A program made the position numbers and the translations under genes. The notes beneath the pieces were generated by a model. That model was not told the origin of the DNA, made no database searches, and worked only from the letters and a program-made list of their open reading frames with translations. 36,893 bases of DNA from Opitutaceae bacterium UBA2377 (GTDB lineage: Bacteria > Verrucomicrobiota > Verrucomicrobiia > Opitutales > Opitutaceae). The DNA is taken from the NCBI GenBank assembly GCA_002344205.1, contig DDSZ01000047.1, positions 1-36,893 on the forward strand, read 5' to 3'. This document shows, in pieces, positions 24,540 through 32,002 of the stretch (its first letter is position 1; every line of letters begins with the position of its first letter).

Positions 24540-25637
24540 CTAAGCCTGGGCGGCTTCGTTGAGCAGCGTGGCGTCGGTGGCGCGGTCGCCTTCGTTTTGC
24601 GGGAGCGGCGGCACGAAGACGTAGCCGGGCTCGGCCCGCTGTCTTTTCATGATGGACTGAATGTCCTTCCACGTGGCCCAGAGGCCGTGGGTGGCGGGAG
24701 GCAGGTCGTGTTTGATAGCCTCGCGCAGCCGGGGCAGGTTGTAGAACGGCACCGCCGGGAACATGTGGTGCTCCACGTGATACTGCATGTTCCAGTAGAA
24801 AAAAGCGGGCAGCCAACCGCAGGTGTAGGTGCGGGTGTTGAGCCGGAAGTCGGGCACGTCGGAGGAAAGGCCGACATGCTGCGGCGCGCCGCAGAGCATG
24901 ACCAGCCAGCCGCCGTAGAAGGTGCCGAGGTTGACGATGATGATGAGAAACCAGTGGCCGGTGAGCACGAAGAGCGTGGCGAGGGCGAGATGGCCGAAGA
25001 AGACCACGCGGGCCCAGTTGATCAGCTCGCGGCGGGTCTTGGCGTCCGTCTCCGGCACGACGCGGCGCAGCCATTCGGAGCGGAAGAAACCGTCGTGCTT
25101 GAGGTTGCCGCGCGAGGCGGCGGCCATGAAGCGGATGTTCTTCCAGATCCAGGTGGGGCTGAAGGTGAGCGTGGTCAGCACAAATTTGAAGCCGTGCCAG
25201 TCGAGCCCGAGCGGCTGCACGATCTCGCCGTCATGATCGCGGTGCACGGTCACCTGGTGGTGCCGGATGTGGCTGGCGCGGTAGCCGGTGTAGTCGAACC
25301 AGCCGATGAAGGCGTAGATCCTCAGGAAAAACGTGTTCCAGAACTGGGTGGCGAAGGGGGTCTTGTGGCAGAGCTCGTGGCAGGCGATGCCGCCGAGGAA
25401 GCTGCCGTTGGTGCCGTGGGCGAGGAGCGCGAGCAGGAGGAGCGGCAGCATCCATGGCCAGTTGGCGGCGGTGAGGTGGAGGAACGCGAGATAGGCCAGC
25501 GTGCCGGTGAGCGCGTAAAGCCCGAGCTGCGGGATGACCTGGAGGAAAGCCCGCGCATCGCTCCGGCGCATGAGCTCGCTCATGAGGGCCTTGTCCACTT
25601 TGCAGCGATACCAGTTGATCTTGATGGATTCGTTCAT
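24540..25637 (-). CDS. Membrane fatty-acid desaturase
   Basis: A 365-residue integral membrane di-iron desaturase. All three histidine boxes are present: HELCH (87-91), HIRHH (123-127) and HVEHH (287-291). Hydrophobic spans lie at about 35-75, 205-250 and 270-285. It probably inserts a double bond in acyl lipid chains; regiospecificity and acyl carrier cannot be read from the sequence. The ATG at 25637 lies 19 bases after the stop of the NupC-type gene on the same strand, so the two are likely one transcript. It ends against the convergent GreA/GreB-like gene. Confidence 0.9.
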   Translation of the reverse strand: MNESIKINWYRCKVDKALMSELMRRSDARAFLQVIPQLGLYALTGTLAYLAFLHLTAANWPWMLPLLLLALLAHGTNGSFLGGIACHELCHKTPFATQFWNTFFLRIYAFIGWFDYTGYRASHIRHHQVTVHRDHDGEIVQPLGLDWHGFKFVLTTLTFSPTWIWKNIRFMAAASRGNLKHDGFFRSEWLRRVVPETDAKTRRELINWARVVFFGHLALATLFVLTGHWFLIIIVNLGTFYGGWLVMLCGAPQHVGLSSDVPDFRLNTRTYTCGWLPAFFYWNMQYHVEHHMFPAVPFYNLPRLREAIKHDLPPATHGLWATWKDIQSIMKRQRAEPGYVFVPPLPQNEGDRATDATLLNEAAQA

Positions 25638-25656
25638 GGGGTGGGGAAGAGGCTGC

Positions 25657-26952
25657 TCAGATCAGGATCCCGGCGATGGCGGCGGCCATGAAGCAGGCGA
25701 GGCTGCCGCCGAGCAGGGCCTTGAGCCCGAGGGTGGCGAGGTTGGTGCGCTGGCCGGGGGCGATGGCGCCGATGCCGCCGATCTGGATGCCAATGCTCAC
25801 GATGTTGGCGAAGCCGGCGAGGGCGTAGGTCATGATGACAAGCGTGCGCGGGTCGGTGTAGGCGCCGCTGTTCTTCAGCTCGCTCAGCTGGATGAAGGCG
25901 ACGAATTCGTTGAGCACGGTGCGGGTGCCGAGGAGCGCGCCCGATTGGAGAAGATGGCCGTAGTCGATGCCCATCAGCCAGGCGATGGGCGCGAAGATCA
26001 CGCCGAGGATGAACTCCAGGGAAAACTTGTCGAAGACGCCGCCGGTGACGGAGGCGACCCACGCGTTGAGGCCGAAGAGTTCCCCGATCCACCGGTCGAG
26101 CCCGTAGTTGGCCATGGCGACAAAGGCCGTGAACACGATGAGCATGCCGCCGACGTTGACCGCGAGTTTGATGCCGTCGGTGGTGCCGAGGCAGATGGCG
26201 TCGAGCAGGTTGGCGCCGATCTTGTCGCGGCTGACCTCCATCGCGGTGTTGATGGGTTCGGTCTGGGGCAGCAGGATCTTGGCGATGACGAGCGCGGCCG
26301 GGGCGGAGATGACGCACTTGGTGATGAGGTGGGTGGCGAACAGCACCTTCTGCTGTGGATCGTCGCCGCCGAGGAACGCGATGAAGGCGATGAGCACCGC
26401 GCCCGCGACCGTGGCCATGCCGCCGACCATGACGGCGAGGATCTCGGAGCGCGTCATGGCGTTGAGGTAGGGCTTGATGAGGAGCGGCGCCTCCGTCTGC
26501 CCGAGGAAAATATTGGCCGAGGCGCTCAGGCTCTCGGCGCCGGAAAGCTTCATCGTGCGGGTCATCACCCAGGCGAAGACCCAGACGATCCTCTGGAGGA
26601 TGCCCAGGTAGTAGAGCATCGAGGTGAGGGCCGAGAAGAAGATGATGGAGGGCAGGATGCCGATGGCGAAGATCACCCCGTGCTTGGACTCGTCGATGAG
26701 CGAGCCAAAGAGGAAGCCGGTGCCGGCCCGGGTGAAGGCGAGGAGTTCGACGAAGAACCGGCCCACGCCCTCGATGGCCCAGCGGACCGGGCCGACATGG
26801 AGCACGAGCGCGGCGAAAACAAACTGCAGCACCAGCCCCACGCCGACGAGCCGCCAATCGATGGCCCGGCGGTTGGCACTGAAAGCGACGGCGATGGCGA
26901 CAAAGACTGCCAGGCCCAACAGGCCGCGGAACGTTTGGATGATCAGGTCCAT
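25657..26952 (-). CDS. NupC-type concentrative nucleoside transporter
   Basis: A 431-residue inner-membrane transporter of the CNT family, which imports nucleosides with H+ or Na+. The signature GQTEAPLLIKPYL begins at 151, PSIIFFSALTSMLYYLGILQ lies near 101-120, and LNEFVAFIQL is in the C-terminal half; numerous hydrophobic helices are present. The ATG at 26952 has no clear Shine-Dalgarno sequence. It is divergent from the small membrane peptide at 27040 and followed by the desaturase gene. A thymidine kinase gene at 31315 could use imported thymidine, but the two are not linked in one operon. Confidence 0.92.
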   Translation of the reverse strand: MDLIIQTFRGLLGLAVFVAIAVAFSANRRAIDWRLVGVGLVLQFVFAALVLHVGPVRWAIEGVGRFFVELLAFTRAGTGFLFGSLIDESKHGVIFAIGILPSIIFFSALTSMLYYLGILQRIVWVFAWVMTRTMKLSGAESLSASANIFLGQTEAPLLIKPYLNAMTRSEILAVMVGGMATVAGAVLIAFIAFLGGDDPQQKVLFATHLITKCVISAPAALVIAKILLPQTEPINTAMEVSRDKIGANLLDAICLGTTDGIKLAVNVGGMLIVFTAFVAMANYGLDRWIGELFGLNAWVASVTGGVFDKFSLEFILGVIFAPIAWLMGIDYGHLLQSGALLGTRTVLNEFVAFIQLSELKNSGAYTDPRTLVIMTYALAGFANIVSIGIQIGGIGAIAPGQRTNLATLGLKALLGGSLACFMAAAIAGILI

Positions 26953-27039
26953 GGGATGGGTGGGGCGAAGGCGGAGCTTGGGAAATATTTTTTCGGGTGC
27001 AGTAACATTATTCGCGGTTCGCGCGTCTAGGAAGGGGAC

Positions 27040-27177
27040 ATGGAGGCTTCCTACTATCAGATTCTGGTCATCGGCGGGTGCGCGCTGGGGGTGTTGGTGC
27101 TAGGCGTGCTGATTGTGATCGGGATGGTGGTGTGGTTCGGCGGCGGCGACCGGAAGCCGGACCAGCGGAAAGGTTGA
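27040..27177 (+). CDS. Small single-span membrane peptide
   Basis: A 45-residue frame with ATG at 27040 preceded by the strong purine ribosome site GGAAGGGG (27030-27037). Residues about 7-33 (ILVIGGCALGVLVLGVLIV...) form one long hydrophobic helix, followed by a short hydrophilic tail ending DRKPDQRKG. I do not recognise a family. It lies between the divergent NupC-type gene and the gamma-carbonic anhydrase-like gene 37 bases downstream. The ribosome site and clean amphipathic layout support translation. Confidence 0.6.
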   Translation: MEASYYQILVIGGCALGVLVLGVLIVIGMVVWFGGGDRKPDQRKG

Positions 27178-27214
27178 GGTTTGCGGTCGGGCGAGCCCGT
27201 GTCAGGCTGGGGCC

Positions 27215-27745
27215 ATGACGATTGAGGAAAGGCTGGCCTGGCATCTGGGTAAAACCCCTGACACGGACCGCGCGCTGTTCATCGCGGCCAATGCCACGAT
27301 CAACGGCGATGTGGAGCTGGGGCCGCAATCCAGTGTGTTTTACGGCGCGGTGCTGCGCGGCGACATCCACGAGATCCGCGTGGGAGAGGGCACGAATATT
27401 CAGGACAATGCCATCGTGCATCTGGCCGATGATTACGGGGCCTACATCGGGGCCTGGTGCACCATCGGCCATGCGGCGATCATCCATGCCTGCACGATTG
27501 GCGACGAGTGCCTCATCGGCATGGGCGCGACGGTGCTCGATGGCGCGAAGATCGGCGCGCGGAGCATCGTGGGGGCGAATTCGCTGGTGCCACAGCGGTT
27601 CGAATGTCCGCCCGGCTCGATGGTTTACGGTTCGCCGGCGAAGGTCATCCGGCCGTTGACCGAAGCGGAGCAGGCCGGGCTGCGGCCGTGGGCGGAGAAA
27701 TATGTGGCGGTGGCCCGGGCGCATGCCCGGCAGCAGCAGCAATAA
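27215..27745 (+). CDS. Gamma-class carbonic anhydrase-like hexapeptide-repeat protein
   Basis: A 176-residue left-handed beta-helix protein of the YrdA/CaiE/gamma-carbonic anhydrase group. Hexapeptide-like repeats run from about residue 24 to 145. The three metal-ligand histidines are in place at His69 (AIVHLADD), His86 and His91 (GHAAIIHAC), and Arg49-Gly-Asp lies in the first turns. A C-terminal helix (EAEQAGLRPWAEKYVAV) ends in a glutamine-rich tail. The ligands are consistent with Zn or Fe binding; whether it hydrates CO2 or acts as an acyltransferase-like protein is not settled for many members. It is followed by the DUF2892 gene. Confidence 0.9.
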   Translation: MTIEERLAWHLGKTPDTDRALFIAANATINGDVELGPQSSVFYGAVLRGDIHEIRVGEGTNIQDNAIVHLADDYGAYIGAWCTIGHAAIIHACTIGDECLIGMGATVLDGAKIGARSIVGANSLVPQRFECPPGSMVYGSPAKVIRPLTEAEQAGLRPWAEKYVAVARAHARQQQQ

Positions 27746-27822
27746 AGGCGCGCAGCCCGGCAAAATCTGCGCAGACGGCATACGGCCGGCCGGGTAGGGT
27801 GACGGGCAATACCAATCCCCCC

Positions 27823-28014
27823 ATGAAGACCAACATTGGAAAAATTGACACCGGGCTGCGTGTGGTGGCCGGTCTCGGCATCCTGGCCGCCGGCTATCAC
27901 TACGAATCATTCTGGGGCCTCGTCGGCCTCCTGCCCCTGTTCACCGCGGCCTTGGGTTTTTGTCCGGCTTATACGCTATTTGGCTTCAACACCTGCCGAC
28001 GGGACAAGGAGTGA
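27823..28014 (+). CDS. DUF2892 family small membrane protein
   Basis: A 63-residue protein matching the YgaP-type transmembrane module: an N-terminal MKTNIGKIDTGLRVVAG, two short hydrophobic helices and the conserved ending GFCPAYTLFGFNTC. The family is widespread and often fused or adjacent to rhodanese domains, but no rhodanese is here. ATG at 27823. The gene lies 77 bases after the gamma-carbonic anhydrase-like gene and converges with the dioxygenase-family genes. Function is unknown. Confidence 0.87.
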   Translation: MKTNIGKIDTGLRVVAGLGILAAGYHYESFWGLVGLLPLFTAALGFCPAYTLFGFNTCRRDKE

Positions 28015-28023
28015 GCGGCGGGA

Positions 28024-28842
28024 TCAGCCGCGGTAAAGCAACGGATTGAGCGGCGTGGCGATGGGTTCGCCGAGCTTGGCGCCGGGCATCCACGTGTCCC
28101 AGTCGGTCTGCTGGTTTTTGTTTTTGGGTGCCACGAGCCGCATGTCCTCGTCCATGTAGATGATGGTCACGACGGCGCGCGGCCGGTCGGAGGTGTTGCG
28201 GCCGGCGCGGTGAAAGGTCCAGCCGTAGTGAAAGCTGACTTCGCCGAGGTCATACGGGGTTTCGTGGAGCGGATAATTGTGTTCCCGCATGGAGCGGCTG
28301 ATTTCTTTTTCGCTCTCGTCGCTGATGCCGAGTTCGCGGCCGGCCTCGAACTTGTGGCTGCCGGCGGCGAAGGCCAGCGGGCCGAGTTCCATGGGCGTGG
28401 CCTGGAGCGGAATCCAAGCGGTGACAGTGTTGGCGTTGCTGAGCGGCCAGTAGTATTGGTCGGCATGCCACGGGGTGATGCCGCCGCCGGGTTCCTTGTA
28501 GAGGGCCTGATCGTGATACATGCGCACGCCGGACACGCCGAGCAGCGCGGCGGCCAGGCGCGTGAGTTTCTTGCCGAAGCAAAACTCCTTCACCGTTTCG
28601 TTTTTCGTCCAGATGTTCATGACCTGGAGGAAGGCCTTGCTGTAGGTGTCGCGCTGCTCGATCGGCAGGTGCATCGTGTTCAGTCGGTGGACCTCGGCGG
28701 TGATTACCGGGCCGTAGCGGGCGATGACGTCGGCCGAAAGGACGTCCTTCAGCTTGATGTAACCATCGCGGCGGAACTGCGCGATCTGGTCCGCGGTGAG
28801 CGGGTGCGGCGAGTCGATATCGGGCCGGGTGGCGGCGGTCAT
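28024..28842 (-). CDS. Phytanoyl-CoA dioxygenase (PhyH) family protein, copy 1
   Basis: A 272-residue Fe(II)/2-oxoglutarate-dependent oxygenase of the PhyH family. The metal facial triad is visible as His126-x-Asp128 (TPWHADQYYW) and distal His211 (WTFHRAGRN), with Arg222 a candidate for 2-oxoglutarate binding. It hydroxylates an unknown small molecule or lipid. It is the downstream member of a tandem pair with the gene at 28859: the two are nearly the same for most of their length and differ mainly in the last 35 residues and in a patch around 85-100. The gap between them is 16 bases, so they are co-transcribed. Confidence 0.9.
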   Translation of the reverse strand: MTAATRPDIDSPHPLTADQIAQFRRDGYIKLKDVLSADVIARYGPVITAEVHRLNTMHLPIEQRDTYSKAFLQVMNIWTKNETVKEFCFGKKLTRLAAALLGVSGVRMYHDQALYKEPGGGITPWHADQYYWPLSNANTVTAWIPLQATPMELGPLAFAAGSHKFEAGRELGISDESEKEISRSMREHNYPLHETPYDLGEVSFHYGWTFHRAGRNTSDRPRAVVTIIYMDEDMRLVAPKNKNQQTDWDTWMPGAKLGEPIATPLNPLLYRG

Positions 28843-28858
28843 GGGCCTTGGTCGTGGT

Positions 28859-29683
28859 TCAGCGGGTCGAGTAAATCACCGGGGTCATCCGGCCGTTCAT
28901 GATGCCGCCGACTTCGACATCGGAGGCAAAGGCGGCACGGTCGCCCTCGCGGGCCTTGGTGTCGGGCGCGATGAGGCGGATGTCCTCGTCCATGTAGATG
29001 ATGGTCATGACGGCGCGGGGCCGGTCGGAGACGTTGCGGCCGGCGCGGTGGAAGGTCCACCCGTAGTGGAAGCTGACCTCGCCAAGATCAAACGGCGTGT
29101 CGTCGAGCGGGTAGTTGTGCTCCCGCATGGAGCGGCTGATTTCTTTTTCGCTTTCGTCGCTGATGCCGAGCTCGCGGCCGGCCTCGAATTTGTGGCTACC
29201 TTTGGCGAAGGCGAGCGGCCCCATCTCCATCGGCGTGGCTTGGAGCGGAATCCACGCGGTGACGGTGTTGGCGCTGCTGAGCGGCCAGTAGTATTGGTCG
29301 GCATGCCAAGGGGTGACGCCGCCGCCGGGCTCCTTGTAGAGCGCCTGATCGTGATACATGCGCACGCCGGACACGCCGAGCAGTTCCGTGGCCATGCGCG
29401 CCAGCCGCTGGCTCCAGCAGAGTTCCTTCACTTGGTCGTTCTTGGTCCAGATGTTGCCGACCTGGAGGAAGGCCTTGTTGTAGGTGTCGCGCTGCTCGAT
29501 TGGCAGATGCATCGTGTTCAGCCGGTAAACTTCCGAGGTGATGATGGGCGCGTAGTGGGCGATGACGTCGGCGGAAAGGACGTTCTTGAGCTTGATGTAG
29601 CCGTCGCGACGAAACTGCGCGATCTGGTCCGCGGTGAGCGGGTAGTGGGAGTCGAGGTCGAGGGCGGCGGTGCGGGCAACCAT
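28859..29683 (-). CDS. Phytanoyl-CoA dioxygenase (PhyH) family protein, copy 2
   Basis: A 274-residue paralogue of the adjacent gene at 28024. The iron ligands are His127-x-Asp129 and distal His212, in the same sequence context. ATG at 29683 is chosen because it aligns with the start of copy 1; the frame is open further upstream without homology. The C-terminal tail (ASDVEVGGIMNGRMTPVIY) is unrelated to that of copy 1, so substrate or partner may have changed. It is first in the two-gene unit and divergent from the response regulator at 29816. Confidence 0.9.
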   Translation of the reverse strand: MVARTAALDLDSHYPLTADQIAQFRRDGYIKLKNVLSADVIAHYAPIITSEVYRLNTMHLPIEQRDTYNKAFLQVGNIWTKNDQVKELCWSQRLARMATELLGVSGVRMYHDQALYKEPGGGVTPWHADQYYWPLSSANTVTAWIPLQATPMEMGPLAFAKGSHKFEAGRELGISDESEKEISRSMREHNYPLDDTPFDLGEVSFHYGWTFHRAGRNVSDRPRAVMTIIYMDEDIRLIAPDTKAREGDRAAFASDVEVGGIMNGRMTPVIYSTR

Positions 29684-29699
29684 GGCGGGGCAAAGTAGG

Positions 29700-29736
29700 A
29701 GCCTGCCGGGCCGGTGCAAGTGCAAGCCGGCGGGCT
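29700..29736. repeat. Imperfect inverted repeat with TGCAAG direct repeats in the loop
   Basis: AGCCTGCCGG (29700-29709) and CCGGCGGGCT (29727-29736) pair with one mismatch, and the 17-base loop contains two tandem copies of TGCAAG (29715-29726). It lies between the divergent dioxygenase and response-regulator genes, where an operator would be expected. No function is shown. Confidence 0.35.
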
Positions 29737-29815
29737 GCGGGGCGGATTTTACAGGTTTTTAGCGCAGCCGGGGCTTGAACGGCGTGAGGCCCGGAAAATG
29801 CTGGCACGCACCAAC

Positions 29816-30205
29816 ATGCCTGCCCGCCGCATCCTGATTGTGGACGATGAGGAATCCGTCTGCGAGGTCACCAAGCTGCTTGTCGAGATGACGGGCAACA
29901 TGGCGGTGTGCGTGAACGACGGGGCGGCGGCGTTGCGGGAAATGGCGGCGCAGTCTTATGATGCGGTGATCGTTGACATGCTGATGCCGGAGATGGACGG
30001 CGTGGAGCTGATCCATGAAGTGCGGCGCAGGGTCTCGCCCCCGCGGCTCATCGCGATGTCGGGCGGCGGGCACATCCCCAAGGAAAGCTACCTACAGATT
30101 GCGCACATGTCGGGTGCGGATGCGTTGTTGCCGAAGCCGTTCAACCGCGAGCAGGTGGAGCGGGCGCTGGCCGAGGCCTTCGGCGAAAGCGCCGCCAAGC
30201 CGTGA
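29816..30205 (+). CDS. Single-domain response regulator
   Basis: A 129-residue receiver-only protein. Acidic residues Asp10-Asp11 (ILIVDDEE), phospho-acceptor Asp54 (VIVDMLMPEMDG), a conserved Ser in IAMSGG and Lys in LLPKPF are all in place. No output or DNA-binding domain follows. The start may be ATG at 29816 or ATG at 29798; the later one gives the usual short lead to the first strand. No kinase gene adjoins it; the nearest are at 12223-22997. It is divergent from the dioxygenase pair and convergent with the lactonase gene, 7 bases away. Confidence 0.9.
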   Translation: MPARRILIVDDEESVCEVTKLLVEMTGNMAVCVNDGAAALREMAAQSYDAVIVDMLMPEMDGVELIHEVRRRVSPPRLIAMSGGGHIPKESYLQIAHMSGADALLPKPFNREQVERALAEAFGESAAKP

Positions 30206-30212
30206 ATCCCGC

Positions 30213-31283
30213 TTAGCGGGCGAAGAGCACGCAGACCGGCATCGGCACCGTGGCCTCGCCGGGCAGGGCGGTGAGTTCGCCGGACACAGCATCCACGCGG
30301 AAGACGCGGAGGTTGTCGGAATTTTGGTTGGCGGCGACGAGCCAGGCCCCGTCGGGTGAGAGCGCGAAGTTGCGCGGGTTTTTTCCGCTGGTGGGCGTGT
30401 GCCCACGCGGGGTGAGCTTCCCCGTGGCGGCATCGAAGGCGAAGCTGGCGATGCTGTCGTGTCCGCGGTTGGAGCCATACACGAAGCGGCCGTTGGGGTG
30501 GATGCGCACCTCGGCAGTGGTGCTTTCGCCGGTCCAGCCGGCGGGCAGGGTGGATTGCCGGTCCGCGGGCGTGAGCGCGCCGGTGGCCGCATCGTAACGG
30601 TAGCTGACGAGCGTGCTGTCGAGTTCGTTGATGACCAGGACATGCCGGCCGTCGGCGCTGAACGCGGCATGGCGCGGGCCGGCGCCGGGAGCGGTGGCGA
30701 CGAACGGGATCGCGGCCGGGGTGAGCTTTGCCGTCGCGGGATCCAGCGCGTAGGTGAAGACGCGGTCGAGCCCGAGGTCGCACACGATCACGAAACGGTT
30801 GTCCGGTGAGAGCGTCACCGAGTGCACGTGCGGGGCTTCCTGCCGGGTGGGATGAACGCTGCGGCCGGCGTGCTGGATCACGGTGGCCGGGGCGTCGAGG
30901 GTTCCGTCCGCGCGGATCGGCAGGGCGGCGACGATGCCCGAGTGGTAGTGGGCGAGCACGAGCGTGCGCTCGGTGTGGTCCACAACGAGGTGGCAGGGCG
31001 CCTTGCCGCCGGCGTCCTGGGATTGCAGCGGAGTGAGGCCGCCGGTGGCGGGGTCGATCGCGAAGGGCACGGCCATGGTGCTGGACTCGCTCACGGCGTA
31101 GAGGTGGCTGCCGTCGGGCGAGAGCGCGAGAAACGAAGGATTGGCGGTCGCGGCGGCCAGCGTGGGCTGGCCAAGCGCGCCGGTGCGGGTGTCGAGCCGC
31201 ACAACATGGATGCCCTTGCTCGTCGAGCGGGTGTAGGTGCCGAGGTAAATCAGGTGTTCGGTGGCGGCGGCGGTCAGGCTCAT
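30213..31283 (-). CDS. Lactonase family beta-propeller (6-phosphogluconolactonase-like)
   Basis: A 356-residue seven-bladed beta-propeller of the YbhE/Pgl family. Typical repeats are visible: LALSPDGSHLYAVSE, VTLSPDNRFVIVCDLG, AFSADGRHVLVINE, RIHPNGRFVYGSNRGHDSI and FALSPDGAWLVAANQNSDN. The N-terminus HLIYLGTYTRSTSKGIHV fits the family start. Members hydrolyse 6-phosphogluconolactone or related sugar lactones. No signal peptide is present, so it is cytoplasmic. ATG at 31283 is chosen. It lies 31 bases after the thymidine kinase stop, on the same strand. Confidence 0.88.
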   Translation of the reverse strand: MSLTAAATEHLIYLGTYTRSTSKGIHVVRLDTRTGALGQPTLAAATANPSFLALSPDGSHLYAVSESSTMAVPFAIDPATGGLTPLQSQDAGGKAPCHLVVDHTERTLVLAHYHSGIVAALPIRADGTLDAPATVIQHAGRSVHPTRQEAPHVHSVTLSPDNRFVIVCDLGLDRVFTYALDPATAKLTPAAIPFVATAPGAGPRHAAFSADGRHVLVINELDSTLVSYRYDAATGALTPADRQSTLPAGWTGESTTAEVRIHPNGRFVYGSNRGHDSIASFAFDAATGKLTPRGHTPTSGKNPRNFALSPDGAWLVAANQNSDNLRVFRVDAVSGELTALPGEATVPMPVCVLFAR

Positions 31284-31314
31284 AAGAAAAACAGCAACAG
31301 GCGGATGGCGCGCA

Positions 31315-31896
31315 TCAGATGGCGGCCAGAGCGGCCTTGTAGTGGCGGCGGCACATGGGCACGTAGCGCTCGTTGCCGCCGATCTCAACCTGCGCGCCCT
31401 CGCGGATGGCTTTGCCGTCCGTGGTGGTGCGCAGGTTCATCGTCGCCTTGCGGCCGCAGTGGCAGATGGTCTTCAGCTCGATCAGGTCGTCGGCCAGCGC
31501 GAGCAGGGCCGCACTGCCGGGGAAGAGGTTGCCTTGGAAATCCGTGCGCAGGCCGTAGCAGAGGACGGGGATGCCAAGATTGTCGGCGATGTCCGTCGCC
31601 TGACTGACCTGCGCGGGGGTGAGAAACTGGGCCTCGTCCACCAGCACGCAGGCGACCGGGCTGAGACCGTGCTCACGGGTCACGCGGTGGAGGAGATTGT
31701 CGGTGCCGGACAGCACCTCGGCCGCGGCCTCCAGGCCGATGCGGGAGCGGATGCGGCCGAGGCCGGACCGGGTGTCGATGGCCGGGGCGAAGACGAGCGT
31801 GCGCATGCCCCGCTCCTGGTAATTGTAGCTCGACTGGAGCAACACCGTCGATTTGCCGGCGTTCATCGCGGAGTAGTAGAAATAGACCTTGGCCAT
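31315..31896 (-). CDS. tdk: Thymidine kinase (type II, TK1-like)
   Basis: A 193-residue salvage enzyme phosphorylating thymidine with ATP. The P-loop is MNAGKST (11-17), the catalytic DEAQF begins at Asp87, and the lid zinc site is Cys145-x-Cys147 with Cys182-x-x-His185. The start ATG at 31896 gives the expected [17 protein letters not shown]; the frame continues upstream without homology. It is divergent from the GH95-like gene across 106 bases and is followed by the lactonase gene. Length and motifs are complete. Confidence 0.95.
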   Translation of the reverse strand: MAKVYFYYSAMNAGKSTVLLQSSYNYQERGMRTLVFAPAIDTRSGLGRIRSRIGLEAAAEVLSGTDNLLHRVTREHGLSPVACVLVDEAQFLTPAQVSQATDIADNLGIPVLCYGLRTDFQGNLFPGSAALLALADDLIELKTICHCGRKATMNLRTTTDGKAIREGAQVEIGGNERYVPMCRRHYKAALAAI

Positions 31897-31936
31897 GCGG
31901 AGGCCGACCGTGGCGGCCGGTTCCGTGCGGCTCAAT

Positions 31937-31962
31937 GGTTTTTCCTTCGGGCGGAAAAAACC
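31937..31962. promoter_or_regulatory. Inverted repeat in the tdk / GH95-like divergent region
   Basis: GGTTTTTCC (31937-31945) and GGAAAAAACC (31953-31962) are complementary apart from one extra A, with a seven-base loop. No T-tract follows on either strand in the right position for a terminator with an upstream gene. It lies midway between the two divergent starts, so a shared operator or a leader hairpin is possible. Confidence 0.35.
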
Positions 31963-32002
31963 TTTCCGTGGGCCGCGCGGTCGCCAAGCTGCGCGCTTTC
32001 CC

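Noticed and set aside
25534..27030. Plus-strand open frame of 498 codons
   Set aside because: Antisense to the NupC-type gene; acidic low-complexity product without motifs, while the other strand has GQTEAPL and a full set of hydrophobic helices.
28024..29683. Tandem oxygenase genes as an assembly duplication
   Set aside because: The copies differ at scattered positions and have different C-terminal tails and spacing, so they are real paralogues.
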